Origin: Micromonospora sp. KC723
Lineage (GTDB): Bacteria; Actinomycetota; Actinomycetes; Mycobacteriales; Micromonosporaceae
Direction: 5' to 3'
Assembly (NCBI RefSeq): GCF_004348595.1
Contig: NZ_SMKD01000013.1
Location: forward strand, 1 to 64,000
DNA: 64,000 nucleotides
Under the pieces are notes generated by a model. It saw nothing but the letters and a program-made list of their open reading frames with translations, was not told the origin of the DNA and ran no database searches. The stretch's first letter is position 1; every line of letters starts with the position of its first letter. Shown here in pieces: positions 37,748 to 45,157 of this stretch. The position numbers were made by a program, and so were the translations under genes.

Positions 37748-38692
37748 TCATGGGGTGCTCCTGGCGGCCTTGTGCCCGTCGACGGCCTGGGCGGTACGCC
37801 GGAAGGCCGCGTGGGCGCGGTGGTGGGTGCGCTGCGCCACGGCGATGTAGAGCAGGTCGAGCACGACGAGCTGGGGGTGCCGGGCGGAGAGCGCGTCGGG
37901 CCGGAAGGTGGTGGCCTGGCTGGCGGTGAGCAGCACGATCTCGGCCAGTTCGGCCAGGGGTGAGCGGGGGAAGCCGGTCACCGCGACGGTGGTCGCACCC
38001 CGGCTGCCCGCCTCGGCGAGCATCTCGATGGTCTCCCGGGTCTGGCCGCTGTGCGAGACGGCCAGCGCGACGTCCCCGGGGCCGAGCAGGGCGGCGCTGG
38101 CCAGCCCGCCGTGCACGTCGCTCCAGGCCCAGGCGGCCACCCCGATGCGGTGCAGGCTGAACTGCATCTCCGCGCCGACGAGGGCGCTGCCGCTGGCGCC
38201 GAAGATGTTGACCCGGCCGGCGCCGGCGACGGCGACCGCGGCGCGTTCCACCTCGGCGAGGTCGAGCAGGGCCGCGGTGTCGTGCATGGCCCGGGTGTCG
38301 GCGGCGATGATCTGGCCGAGCACCCGTTCGAGGGGATCGTTGGGCTGGATCTCTCGTCCGATGTCGACGGTCCAGCCGGCCGAGCGGGCCCGGCCGGTCT
38401 CCACGGCGATGCCCAGCCGCAGGTCGGCGTAGCCGTCGAAGCCCATCGCCCGGCAGAACCGGGTGATGGTGGCCGGTGAGGTGCCGCTGCGTTCGGCCAG
38501 CTCCACGATGGTCGCCCGGGCCGCCGCTTCCGGGTCGCTGAGCACCTGCTCGGCGACCCGACGCAACGCACCGGTCAGCTCCGCCGCGCCTGCCCGGACC
38601 CGGGCCAGCACACCGTCGACGCCGCGGTGGTCGACCGGGTCGGCGTCGACCCCCGCGGTCCTCGCGGCGGTCTCCACCTCGTGCTCGGTCAT
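37748..38692 (-). CDS. RpiR/MurR family regulator (HTH and SIS domains)
   Basis: A 314-aa regulator. The HTH_6 domain (about 25-100) has ATIVELAERSGTSPATITRFCRAMGFDGYADLRL and the SIS sugar-phosphate isomerase-like domain (about 135-265) has VNIFGASGSALVGAEMQFSLHRIG and AVSHSGQTRETIEMLAEAGSRGATTVAVT. Related proteins respond to GlcNAc-6-P or MurNAc-6-P. Position just upstream of ngcEFG suggests it controls this importer, in contrast to the ROK regulator NgcR of Streptomyces. AT-rich palindromes at 38719-38747 directly upstream are candidate operators. Start ATG 38692. Confidence 0.92.
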   Translation of the reverse strand: MTEHEVETAARTAGVDADPVDHRGVDGVLARVRAGAAELTGALRRVAEQVLSDPEAAARATIVELAERSGTSPATITRFCRAMGFDGYADLRLGIAVETGRARSAGWTVDIGREIQPNDPLERVLGQIIAADTRAMHDTAALLDLAEVERAAVAVAGAGRVNIFGASGSALVGAEMQFSLHRIGVAAWAWSDVHGGLASAALLGPGDVALAVSHSGQTRETIEMLAEAGSRGATTVAVTGFPRSPLAELAEIVLLTASQATTFRPDALSARHPQLVVLDLLYIAVAQRTHHRAHAAFRRTAQAVDGHKAARSTP

Positions 38693-38718
38693 CGGCGAAC
38701 GCCTTTCGGAAAAGAGTG

Positions 38719-38747
38719 TTTACTGTTAGTGGTAAAAGTTCTTACTG
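38719..38747. promoter_or_regulatory. Overlapping palindromes and TTACTG direct repeats, candidate RpiR operator
   Basis: In an unusually AT-rich patch lie TTTAC-N8-GTAAA (38719-38736), GTAA-N6-TTAC (38732-38745) and two copies of TTACTG (38720-38725 and 38742-38747) 22 bp apart, about two helical turns. The site is 27-55 bp upstream of the rpiR start, where the promoter must be, so binding would give autorepression and control of ngcEFG. Sequence pattern is direct; the binding protein is inferred. Confidence 0.6.
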
Positions 38748-38897
38748 AAGGGCCTCCGCTGTCAAGGGCGTGGACGAAGTTTTCAAACTGTTACCTGGCG
38801 CGTGTGGTGACGGGAACGGCCACCGGATCCGCCTCACCCGACCGCACACGTCCCGGTGGCCGGAGCCGACCGACGCCCGGAGACCGCCGGCCTGGCA

Positions 38898-38903
38898 TAG
38901 CCT
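38898..38903 (+). promoter_or_regulatory. -10 element of a leaderless transcript (acyltransferase)
   Basis: TAGCCT is followed after 6 nt by the ATG at 38910, with no ribosome-binding site between. The start codon is therefore likely to be at the 5' end of the mRNA. Confidence 0.6.
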
Positions 38904-38909
38904 GACCTC

Positions 38910-40295
38910 ATGCGCCGCCTGGGTCAGCTCGCCGAGCGCACCCCGGCGGGCCGGGAGCGTCACGTCGACCTGCTGCGCGCGCTGGCGATCACCGTCGTCG
39001 TGCTCGGGCACTGGGCCGTGAGCGTCATCGGCGCGGACGCCGCCGGGCGACCCACCGGGCGGTCGGCCCTGCCCGACCTGCCCTGGGCGTACCCACTGAC
39101 CTGGGTGGCCCAGGTGATGCCCATCTTCTTCCTGGTGGGCGGGTTCGCCAACGCGGCCTCGTTGACCGCCCGACGGGACCGGGGCGGAGACGCCACCGGC
39201 TGGCTGCTGGACCGGGCCGCCCGGCTGCTACGTCCCACCAGCGCACTGCTGCTGGTGCTCTGCGGCGGGGCCGCGGTCGCCTCGCTGGCCGGCGTGCCGG
39301 CAACCCAGGTCCGCACCGTGGTCTGGTTCGCCACCATCCCGCTGTGGTTCCTCGCCGCCTACCTGCTGGTGGTGCCGCTGACCCCGGTGACGTACGCGCT
39401 GCACCGGCGCTTCGGCCTGCTCGTGCCGGTGGCGCTGACGGTGCTGGTCGCGGCGGGGGATGTCGGGCGGGCCCTGGGCCCCGAGCGGTACGCGCTGGGC
39501 AACTACCTCTTCGGTTGGCTCGCCGTGCACCAACTCGGCTTCGCCTGGTACGACGCCCGCTCGTCGGCCACGGCGGATGGTGCGCGGTCCACCGCAGCGC
39601 CGGCACGCAGCGGCCCACGCGCCACCCGCCTGCCGCTGTCCCGCCGCGCCGGGTGGACCATGCTGCTCGCCGGACTGGCCGCGACCGTGCTGCTGACCAG
39701 TGTCGGGCCGTACCCGGTGGCGATGCTCAACGTGCCCGGCGAGCGACTGGACAACGCCGCCCCGCCGAGCCTGGCGCTGCTCACCCTGACCACCGCCCAG
39801 CTCGGGTTGATCGTGCTGCTACGCCGCCCGGTCGAGCGGTGGCTGCACCGCCGCCGCCCGTGGCTGGTGGTGATCGCGGTGAACGCCGTGGTGCTCACCG
39901 TCTTCCTCTGGCACCTGACCGCCGCCGTCCTGCTCGTCGGCGCGCTCGACGCCGTCGGGCTGCTGCCCACCCCACCGGTGGGCTCGGCCGCGTGGCTGGC
40001 CTGGCGGCTGCCCTGGGTGCTGCTGCTCACGGTCGTGCTGGCCGTGCTGGTCGCCCTCTTCGGGCCGATCGAGGCACGCACCGGACGGCGTCCGGACCGC
40101 ACCGGACGCTCCGGCGTCCGTGGCGCGCTCGCCGTCGCCGGTTTCGCCGCCGTGGTGTACGCCCTGGTGCACAACGCCGTGACCCCGAAGGAGGCCCCGG
40201 AACCCCTCGGGGTGCCGGTGGCCGCCCTGGTGGCGTACCTGGCCGGAGCGGGTGTGCTGCGGCTGCTCAGGTCAGGCTGGGGAAGCCGAGGTTGA
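38910..40295 (+). CDS. Acyltransferase family 3 membrane protein (OafA/YrhL-like)
   Basis: A 461-aa integral membrane protein with ten or so hydrophobic helices. The N terminus carries the family hallmark RHVDLLRALAITVVVLGHW (about 17-35, catalytic His H34 by analogy) and the second conserved segment WVAQVMPIFFLVGGFANAASL. Such enzymes O-acylate sugars, cell-wall polymers or antibiotics using cytosolic acyl-CoA. It is probably read from a leaderless mRNA. Neighbours give no hint of the acceptor. Confidence 0.88.
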   Translation: MRRLGQLAERTPAGRERHVDLLRALAITVVVLGHWAVSVIGADAAGRPTGRSALPDLPWAYPLTWVAQVMPIFFLVGGFANAASLTARRDRGGDATGWLLDRAARLLRPTSALLLVLCGGAAVASLAGVPATQVRTVVWFATIPLWFLAAYLLVVPLTPVTYALHRRFGLLVPVALTVLVAAGDVGRALGPERYALGNYLFGWLAVHQLGFAWYDARSSATADGARSTAAPARSGPRATRLPLSRRAGWTMLLAGLAATVLLTSVGPYPVAMLNVPGERLDNAAPPSLALLTLTTAQLGLIVLLRRPVERWLHRRRPWLVVIAVNAVVLTVFLWHLTAAVLLVGALDAVGLLPTPPVGSAAWLAWRLPWVLLLTVVLAVLVALFGPIEARTGRRPDRTGRSGVRGALAVAGFAAVVYALVHNAVTPKEAPEPLGVPVAALVAYLAGAGVLRLLRSGWGSRG

Positions 40296-40425
40296 CGGAG
40301 CAGCCCGCCGCCGACCGGCGCGACCGGGGCGCGGCTCGCGGCGGGCGTACGGGCCCGGGGTGGGCTTCCCGCCGCCGCACCCCCGGTGGGGCCCCGGGTT
40401 CCGGCCCACGGTCGGCGTGGTCGAG

Positions 40426-40454
40426 CCGGTGCCGGGCGGACCGCCCGGCACCGG
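40426..40454. terminator. Near-perfect 14-bp palindrome between convergent genes
   Basis: CCGGTGCCGGGCGG (40426-40439) and CCGCCCGGCACCGG (40441-40454) are separated by one base, giving a 13-bp stem with a 3-nt loop. It is 15 bp beyond the stop of the secreted-protein gene and 130 bp after the acyltransferase stop, and should terminate both. Confidence 0.8.
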
Positions 40455-40469
40455 CCTCGGGGGGAGGGA

Positions 40470-41147
40470 TCAGTTGACGTAGACGGTCGGGCTGCCCGCC
40501 TGGCTGACGTCCTGCACCGGCGCGTACGTCGCGGAGAAGTACGCGGAGCTGAAGCAGGTGGCCGGCCCGGCGACCTTGGTGAACGGCTGGTTGACGAAGC
40601 TGATCGAGGTGGTGGCGTTCGAGGAGACCCCGCTGAGGCTGTTGCCGGCGGTCTGGTAGACGCAGGTGACCGTGCCGAGCAGGGTGGCGAGCACGACGGT
40701 GCTCTGGATGGGGCCGGCCGCGCCACCGCTGATGGTCACCGTGCCGGCGCTGTCCACACTGGTGCTGTAGGGCAGGTTGTCGACGCTCACCCGGTTCACG
40801 CGCAGGGTGCCGAACACGTTACTGGTGCAGCTGCTGAAGCTCTGCGCGTCGAGGCTCTCCGTGGCGACGCCCGGCGCGGCGGGGTTGGTCAGCACGGTGG
40901 CGCTGAACTTGGAGGCGGCACACTTGACGCCGGTGGTGCCGGTGGCGGTGGAGTAGAAGTTGGCGGTGGTCCCGGTGGCGAGGTTGGACTCGATGACGTC
41001 GCCGACGGCGACGGCGGCGCCGCCGACGGCACCGTGGGTGAGGACGGTGTCGTCGAGGGACGCGGCGGCGACGGGGGACGTGCCGGCGAGGCTGACCAGC
41101 AGGGCGGTGGCGACAACGGCCACGCTGCGGCGGCGGAGCCTGGGCAT
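40470..41147 (-). CDS. Secreted protein of unknown function with conserved Cys residues
   Basis: A 225-aa exported protein. The signal peptide (about 1-28) has an Arg-rich start (MPRLRRRSVAV) and an AAA cleavage region. The mature part is Ser/Thr/Val rich with four Cys in KCAASKF, SSCTSNVFG, VTCVYQ and ATCFSS that could form two disulphides. Similar secreted proteins of unknown role occur in Streptomyces. It lies beside DUF6230 and DUF6114 genes, another envelope-looking set, with a TetR regulator between, so joint function is plausible. Its start may be about 300 nt from a strong promoter (41458-41487). Confidence 0.85.
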   Translation of the reverse strand: MPRLRRRSVAVVATALLVSLAGTSPVAAASLDDTVLTHGAVGGAAVAVGDVIESNLATGTTANFYSTATGTTGVKCAASKFSATVLTNPAAPGVATESLDAQSFSSCTSNVFGTLRVNRVSVDNLPYSTSVDSAGTVTISGGAAGPIQSTVVLATLLGTVTCVYQTAGNSLSGVSSNATTSISFVNQPFTKVAGPATCFSSAYFSATYAPVQDVSQAGSPTVYVN

Positions 41148-41286
41148 GGTGGTTCCTTCCCGGAGCGGTGTGGGGATGGATCGCCCGGACCGGCGTGGTG
41201 GTGGCGGACCGGGGTGGGCACGACCGGGATCGACCGTGCGTGCCGTGGTGGACGGCGGACGGGTCAGCGTCGACCCGGCCGGTCGG

Positions 41287-41376
41287 TCAGGGGCCGGGTG
41301 TGGCCCTGCGGCGATGCCGCGTCACCTGCGACCTTCCGGCCTGGAGCGGGCGGCGGTCGGCCATAATGACAACCAT
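41287..41376 (-). CDS. 29-codon ORF with strong expression signals (small protein or leader peptide)
   Basis: The ORF encodes MVVIMADRRPLQ, then an Arg-rich tail with RHRRR, and stops at 41287. It has an excellent Shine-Dalgarno site (AAGGAGGG) 4-5 nt upstream and lies about 75 nt downstream of the minus-strand promoter TTGACT-N18-TATAAC. No homologue is recognised. It could be a small basic protein or a leader peptide in the long 5' region of the secreted-protein gene, whose start is 140 nt further on. Confidence 0.5.
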   Translation of the reverse strand: MVVIMADRRPLQAGRSQVTRHRRRATPGP

Positions 41377-41457
41377 CGAGCCCTCCTTCGGCGACACCCG
41401 ACCAGGCCGTCCCGCTGGACGACGACTGGTGACCGACCCTGGACTGAACGTGGGAAA

Positions 41458-41487
41458 GTTATAAACCCCGGAGAGTCGTAAAGTCAA
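41458..41487. promoter_or_regulatory. Divergent promoter with a shared symmetric -10
   Basis: On the minus strand TTGACT (41487-41482) and TATAAC (41463-41458) are 18 bp apart, a near-consensus sigma-70-type promoter toward the 29-codon ORF and secreted protein. The same AT block reads TATAAA (41460-41465) on the plus strand, 45 bp before the TetR start. The near-palindrome GTTATAAAC thus can serve as -10 in both directions. It is the most AT-rich site in the region. A regulator bound here would control both sides. Confidence 0.7.
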
Positions 41488-41509
41488 CGCATCCAGAAAG
41501 GTAAATAGG

Positions 41510-42280
41510 TTGGCCCTGTCGCACGCACCCCGCCCGGCGTCCACCCCGCTGCCCGGAGCGCGCCCCGGACGCGACCCGGATCGCGCCATCAAGCGCGGGC
41601 CGCGCCGGGTTCCCGCCGAGGCGGTCGCCGCCACCCAGCGCGACCGCCTCTTCGACGGCCTGGTCCACGAGGTGGCGTCGAAGGGGTACGACAGCGCCCG
41701 GGTGACCGACATCTGCCGGGCGGCCGGGGTCACCCGGCCGGCCTTCTACGAGCTGTTCGCCGGCAAGGAGGACGCCTTCCTCGCCACCTACCGGCACGGC
41801 ATCGCCGTGGTGCTGCGCCTGATGGAGGACGCCTACGCCGACGCCGGCCCGCAGTGGGCCGACGCGGCCCGCGCGGCGCTGCGCACGCTGCTGGAGGTGC
41901 TGGCCAGCGTGCCCGCGTTCGCCCGGATGGCGCTGGTGGAAATCGAGGCGGCCGGCCCCGCCGCCCGGAAGGAGCGCGACCGGCTACCGGAGAGTTTCCG
42001 CCGGTTCTTCCCCGCCGACGGCCCCGGCCCGACCCTCAGCCCGAGCGAGCGCGACCTGCTGGTGACCATGGTGGTCGGCGGCGTGCAGGCCACCATCCGG
42101 GCCGCGGTGGCGCAGGAACGCACCGCGCGACTGCCGGAACTGCTGCCGGTGCTGACCTACGCGGTAACCGCCCCGTTCGTCGGCCCAGAGGCCGCGGCGC
42201 GGGCCGCGCGGGCCACCGGGGCCAGCGAAGGCGCGGGCGTGACCGCACCGTGCGCGGCGGCGGAGCGTCCACACCCCTGA
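41510..42280 (+). CDS. TetR family transcriptional regulator
   Basis: A 256-aa repressor-type protein. The HTH is at about 48-95: LFDGLVHEVASKGYDSARVTDICRAAGVTRPAFYELFAGKEDAFLATY, a classical TetR_N. The C-terminal ligand domain is unremarkable helical. A 35-residue basic Pro/Arg extension precedes the HTH. The start is TTG 41510 with AGAAAGG 8 nt upstream. Located between a divergent secreted-protein gene and the downstream DUF6230/DUF6114 operon, it probably regulates one or both. Confidence 0.88.
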   Translation: MALSHAPRPASTPLPGARPGRDPDRAIKRGPRRVPAEAVAATQRDRLFDGLVHEVASKGYDSARVTDICRAAGVTRPAFYELFAGKEDAFLATYRHGIAVVLRLMEDAYADAGPQWADAARAALRTLLEVLASVPAFARMALVEIEAAGPAARKERDRLPESFRRFFPADGPGPTLSPSERDLLVTMVVGGVQATIRAAVAQERTARLPELLPVLTYAVTAPFVGPEAAARAARATGASEGAGVTAPCAAAERPHP

Positions 42281-42289
42281 CCGGGGTCG

Positions 42290-42306
42290 GAAACCGCTGC
42301 GGTTTC
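42290..42306. promoter_or_regulatory. 17-bp perfect palindrome, possible TetR operator or terminator
   Basis: GAAACCGC-T-GCGGTTTC lies 9 nt after the TetR gene stop and about 55 bp upstream of the -35 of the DUF6230 promoter. The length and symmetry fit a TetR-family operator, but it could also form a terminator hairpin for the regulator gene. Confidence 0.5.
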
Positions 42307-42360
42307 TAACCTTTGCGGAGTTTCGCAGACTACGCGTAACAGGAGCCGGCGACAGGACGT

Positions 42361-42389
42361 TGACCACCCCTTTACCCGGCGGTAACTTC
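42361..42389 (+). promoter_or_regulatory. Sigma-70-type promoter for the DUF6230/DUF6114 operon
   Basis: TTGACC (42361-42366), a 17-bp spacer and TAACTT (42384-42389). Transcription should begin near 42396, leaving a leader of about 108 nt. It is one of only two near-consensus promoters I see in the window; the other is the facing promoter at 41458-41487. Confidence 0.7.
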
Positions 42390-42427
42390 GGCGTACGTCG
42401 ACTCGGACATTGACGTCGGCACACCCG

Positions 42428-42463
42428 GATCGCTTCTTCGCGACACTTCCGGAAGAAGCGATC
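42428..42463 (+). other. 5' leader hairpin upstream of the DUF6230 gene
   Basis: Perfect 11-bp arms GATCGCTTCTT (42428-42438) and AAGAAGCGATC (42453-42463) with a 14-nt loop. The loop side contains a second palindrome, CTTCCGGAAG (42446-42455), that would compete with the long stem. It lies in the predicted leader, ending 40 nt before the start codon; it may be an mRNA-stability or regulatory element, or a protein-binding site. Confidence 0.55.
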
Positions 42464-42503
42464 GCATCGTCGCCGCTGAATCGATCTCGAAGAGGGAGCA
42501 GCC

Positions 42504-43130
42504 ATGCCGGAGGAGACTGTGGACACCGGACCGGTCCCCCGCAGCGGGGTACGCTGGCGCCGCTTCGCCGCCACACTCGGCGTCACCGGGGCGGGCGCCA
42601 TCGGCATGGTGCTGGCCACCGCCCAGGGTGCGCTCGGCGTACAGTTCGCGATCTCCGGCATGCCCTTCACGGTCACCGCGGACAAGCTCACCGGCACCGG
42701 CTTCGAACAGTTCGCCACCATCGACGAGATGATCCCGGACAGCCCCAACCAGGGCGACACCGGCGGTCAGGTCCTGGTCATGGTGTCGGCGATCGACAAG
42801 GCCGAGCTGACCAACCTCTGCCAGAGCATCAACCTCGGCGGCACGTACCTGAAGATCACCGCCGGCGCCAAGGGCACCCCGGTCACCGCCCGTACCCTGA
42901 TCGTCGACGGCGACGAGGTCGCCGGCAACGCCTCGTTCAAGAACATCGACGTCGGCCAGGACGCCAGCACCCTCACCCGGGTGCCCGGCGTGACCGGCGC
43001 CCCGGGCGTCTTCTCCCAGCAGTCCGAGACGGTGACCATCACCAACCTGCGGCAGAACAACTACGCCACCACCGCCGCCGTCTTCACACTGCCGGACCTG
43101 CGGATGCGTTTCACCCCCGACGGCTGCTGA
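42504..43130 (+). CDS. DUF6230 family protein
   Basis: A 208-aa protein with an N-terminal cytosolic segment, one hydrophobic anchor (FAATLGVTGAGAIGMVLATAQGALG, about 18-42) and a predicted beta-rich exported domain: VQFAISGMPFTVTADKLTGTGFEQFATID is the family hallmark. Function is unknown; the family is confined to actinomycetes and almost always precedes a DUF6114 membrane protein, as it does here with one base between stop and start. GAGGGAG precedes the ATG. It is probably an envelope component. Confidence 0.88.
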   Translation: MPEETVDTGPVPRSGVRWRRFAATLGVTGAGAIGMVLATAQGALGVQFAISGMPFTVTADKLTGTGFEQFATIDEMIPDSPNQGDTGGQVLVMVSAIDKAELTNLCQSINLGGTYLKITAGAKGTPVTARTLIVDGDEVAGNASFKNIDVGQDASTLTRVPGVTGAPGVFSQQSETVTITNLRQNNYATTAAVFTLPDLRMRFTPDGC

Positions 43131-43131
43131 G

Positions 43132-43662
43132 ATGACCAGCCACGGACCGATGCCGGGCCCGACGGGCACCCGCCGGGCCCGCTGGCGCGACTGGCGGCGC
43201 AGCCGCCCCTTCACCGCCGGCGTGCTGATCACCGTCGCCGGGGTGGAGATGCTGGTGACGCTGCGCGCCCCGCTGGGCGTGGTGCTGAAGGTCGGGCCGC
43301 AGGGCCTGGCCGCGTACCTGGTCCCCACCGTCCTGGTGCTCTGCGGGGTGCTGCTGCTGGCCACCCCGCAGCAGCGGGTCTTCTACGCCCTGCTCACCCT
43401 GGTGCTCGCCCTGGCCTCCTGGCTGACCTCCAACCTCGGCGGCTTCGTGGTCGGCATGCTGCTGGCGCTGGTCGGAGGCAGCCTCGCGTTCGCCTGGACG
43501 CCGGCCAAGAGACCGCCCGGCCCCCGCCCCCCGGCACCGGCGCCCGACACCGAGAGCGACGACGGGCTGGCCATCGTCCGGCGGGACCAGACCGACCCGC
43601 CGGCCACCCCGGAACGTGAGCACACCGACCGGCCCGCCGGCCAGCATCGCGCCCCGGCTTGA
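43132..43662 (+). CDS. DUF6114 family membrane protein
   Basis: A 176-aa protein with about four membrane helices (FTAGVLITVAGVEMLVTLRAPLG, LAAYLVPTVLVLCGVLLL, QRVFYALLTLVLALASWLTS, GGFVVGMLLALVGGSLAFAW) and a charged, Pro-rich tail. The pair DUF6230-DUF6114 is a conserved actinomycete operon without assigned function. Its ATG begins one base after the preceding stop, so translation is coupled. Confidence 0.88.
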   Translation: MTSHGPMPGPTGTRRARWRDWRRSRPFTAGVLITVAGVEMLVTLRAPLGVVLKVGPQGLAAYLVPTVLVLCGVLLLATPQQRVFYALLTLVLALASWLTSNLGGFVVGMLLALVGGSLAFAWTPAKRPPGPRPPAPAPDTESDDGLAIVRRDQTDPPATPEREHTDRPAGQHRAPA

Positions 43663-43680
43663 CGCGCGGTCCGGCCTCGT

Positions 43681-43694
43681 CCCGGCGCGCCGGG
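43681..43694. terminator. 14-bp palindrome between convergent DUF6114 and murD2 genes
   Basis: CCCGGCGCGCCGGG, a perfect palindrome in the 56-bp gap between two convergent genes. The short central loop makes a moderate hairpin; a terminator role is likely but not certain. Confidence 0.45.
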
Positions 43695-43718
43695 CGTACG
43701 GGACCAGCTCTGGACGGC

Positions 43719-45068
43719 TCAGCCGGCGGCGGTGTCCCGGACCGCCCGGGCGAAGACCTCCGAGCGGTGCTCGAAGTTGCGGAACCGGCCGTAGCTGGGC
43801 GCGGCCGGCGACAGTAACACCACCCCGCCGGCCGGAGTCACCTCCCGGGCCAGCCGTACGGCGTCGACCAGGTCGTCCACCGTCTCGGTGCGTACCTTCG
43901 GCAGCCCGGCCAACGCCTCGACGATGCGGGGGCCGCTGTCCGGGACGCCGATCACGGTGATCTCCCGCTCGACGAGGTGCTCGGCCAGTGGCGCGTAGTC
44001 CAGGCCCCGGTCGGCACCGCCGACGATCACCGTCAACGGCCGGCCGTCGTACGCGTCGATCGCGTGCATGGCCGCGTACGGGCTGGTGGCGAGGGTGTCG
44101 TCGACGAAGGTCAGCCCGGACGGGTCGACGATCTCGGTGAGCCGGTGCGCCAGCCCCCGGAACTCGGCGACCGCGACGGCCAGGGTGTCCTTCCGGGCCA
44201 CCACGTCGATGTCGAGCGCGTCGAGCACGGCGAGCGCCACACAGAGGTTGCCCTCGTTGTGCCGGCCGACCAACGGCAACACGGCACGCGGGAACAGCGG
44301 CCGGTCGGCCAGGTGGAACCAGGGGGTGCCGTCGGGACCGGCGGTCACGTGCGCGCTGCCCGGCAGCCCGGCGCGTACCGCCGGCCGGTCGCCCAGCTCC
44401 ACGGCCAGCCGCGGGTCGTGGCCGTTGACCACCACGGTCCGCGGCCCGTACGCGAGGAGGTTCAGCTTGTCCCGGTAGTACTCCGCCTCGCCGCCGTGCG
44501 CGTCCAGGTGCTCGGGGAACAGGGCGGTGACCGCCGCGACCCGCGGTGAGTCGGTTAGGTCGCTGCACTGGTAGCTGGAGAGTTCCAGCACGTACAGGTC
44601 CGCCTCGGGCAGGTCGAGGGTGGGCACCCCGATGTTGCCGCCGAGGACGTTGGGCCGGTCGACTGCCGCCAGCAAGTGGCTGATCAGGCTGGAGGTGGTG
44701 CTCTTGCCCTTGCTGCCGGTGACCCCGACGGTCCGGTCGGCGTGGTCGGCCATCCACAGCGCGGTGCCCTGGGTGACGGTGGTCCCGCGCCGGCGCAGCT
44801 CGACCATCCACGGGTGGGTGGACGGCACACCCGGAGAGCGGACCACGACGTCGGCGGCGAGCAGCCGGGCGAAGCCCTCCTCGCCGGTGACCAGCGGCGC
44901 GGCCTCGGCGAGCGGCCCCTCCCAGGGCAGGCTGAGGAAGTTGGCGCTGTCGTCGACGGCGACCAGGTCGGCCGGGCCGTGCGCGGCGACGGCGGTCACG
45001 GCGGCCCGGCCCTCCCGGCCGGCCCCCCAGACGGCGACTCTACGTCCGCGCAGGTCAGACAGGCGCAC
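43719..45068 (-). CDS. murD2: UDP-MurNAc-L-Ala--L-Glu ligase (MurD2)
   Basis: A 449-aa Mur ligase. The P-loop GVTGSKGKST (115-124), the central ELSSYQCSDL motif and a C-terminal RHNEGNLCVAL/TFVDDTLATSP layout are those of MurD-type ligases. The adjacent divergent gene encodes MurL, so this is assigned to MurD2, which adds L-Glu to UDP-MurNAc-L-Ala instead of the D-Glu used by ordinary MurD. MurL then inverts the terminal residue. The start is GTG 45068 with GAGGAGAG upstream. A murI/murD pair elsewhere in the genome cannot be excluded. The stereospecificity is inferred from context. Confidence 0.85.
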   Translation of the reverse strand: MRLSDLRGRRVAVWGAGREGRAAVTAVAAHGPADLVAVDDSANFLSLPWEGPLAEAAPLVTGEEGFARLLAADVVVRSPGVPSTHPWMVELRRRGTTVTQGTALWMADHADRTVGVTGSKGKSTTSSLISHLLAAVDRPNVLGGNIGVPTLDLPEADLYVLELSSYQCSDLTDSPRVAAVTALFPEHLDAHGGEAEYYRDKLNLLAYGPRTVVVNGHDPRLAVELGDRPAVRAGLPGSAHVTAGPDGTPWFHLADRPLFPRAVLPLVGRHNEGNLCVALAVLDALDIDVVARKDTLAVAVAEFRGLAHRLTEIVDPSGLTFVDDTLATSPYAAMHAIDAYDGRPLTVIVGGADRGLDYAPLAEHLVEREITVIGVPDSGPRIVEALAGLPKVRTETVDDLVDAVRLAREVTPAGGVVLLSPAAPSYGRFRNFEHRSEVFARAVRDTAAG

Positions 45069-45146
45069 TGGCTCTCCTCAGGGCGTTTCGACTTCCGTGG
45101 TGGGCACGGTCCGGCGCAGCCGGGCACGGCCGGACGAACCAGGGCC

Positions 45147-45152
45147 TAGTAT
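45147..45152 (+). promoter_or_regulatory. -10 element of a leaderless murL transcript
   Basis: TAGTAT is followed after 5 nt by GTG 45158, with no ribosome-binding site, so the mRNA probably begins at the start codon. Confidence 0.6.
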
Positions 45153-45157
45153 GGCGT

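Noticed and set aside
38719..38747. DasR (dre) site at the ngc regulator
   Set aside because: The palindromes do not resemble ACTGGTCTAGACCAGT; an RpiR-type operator is the better reading.
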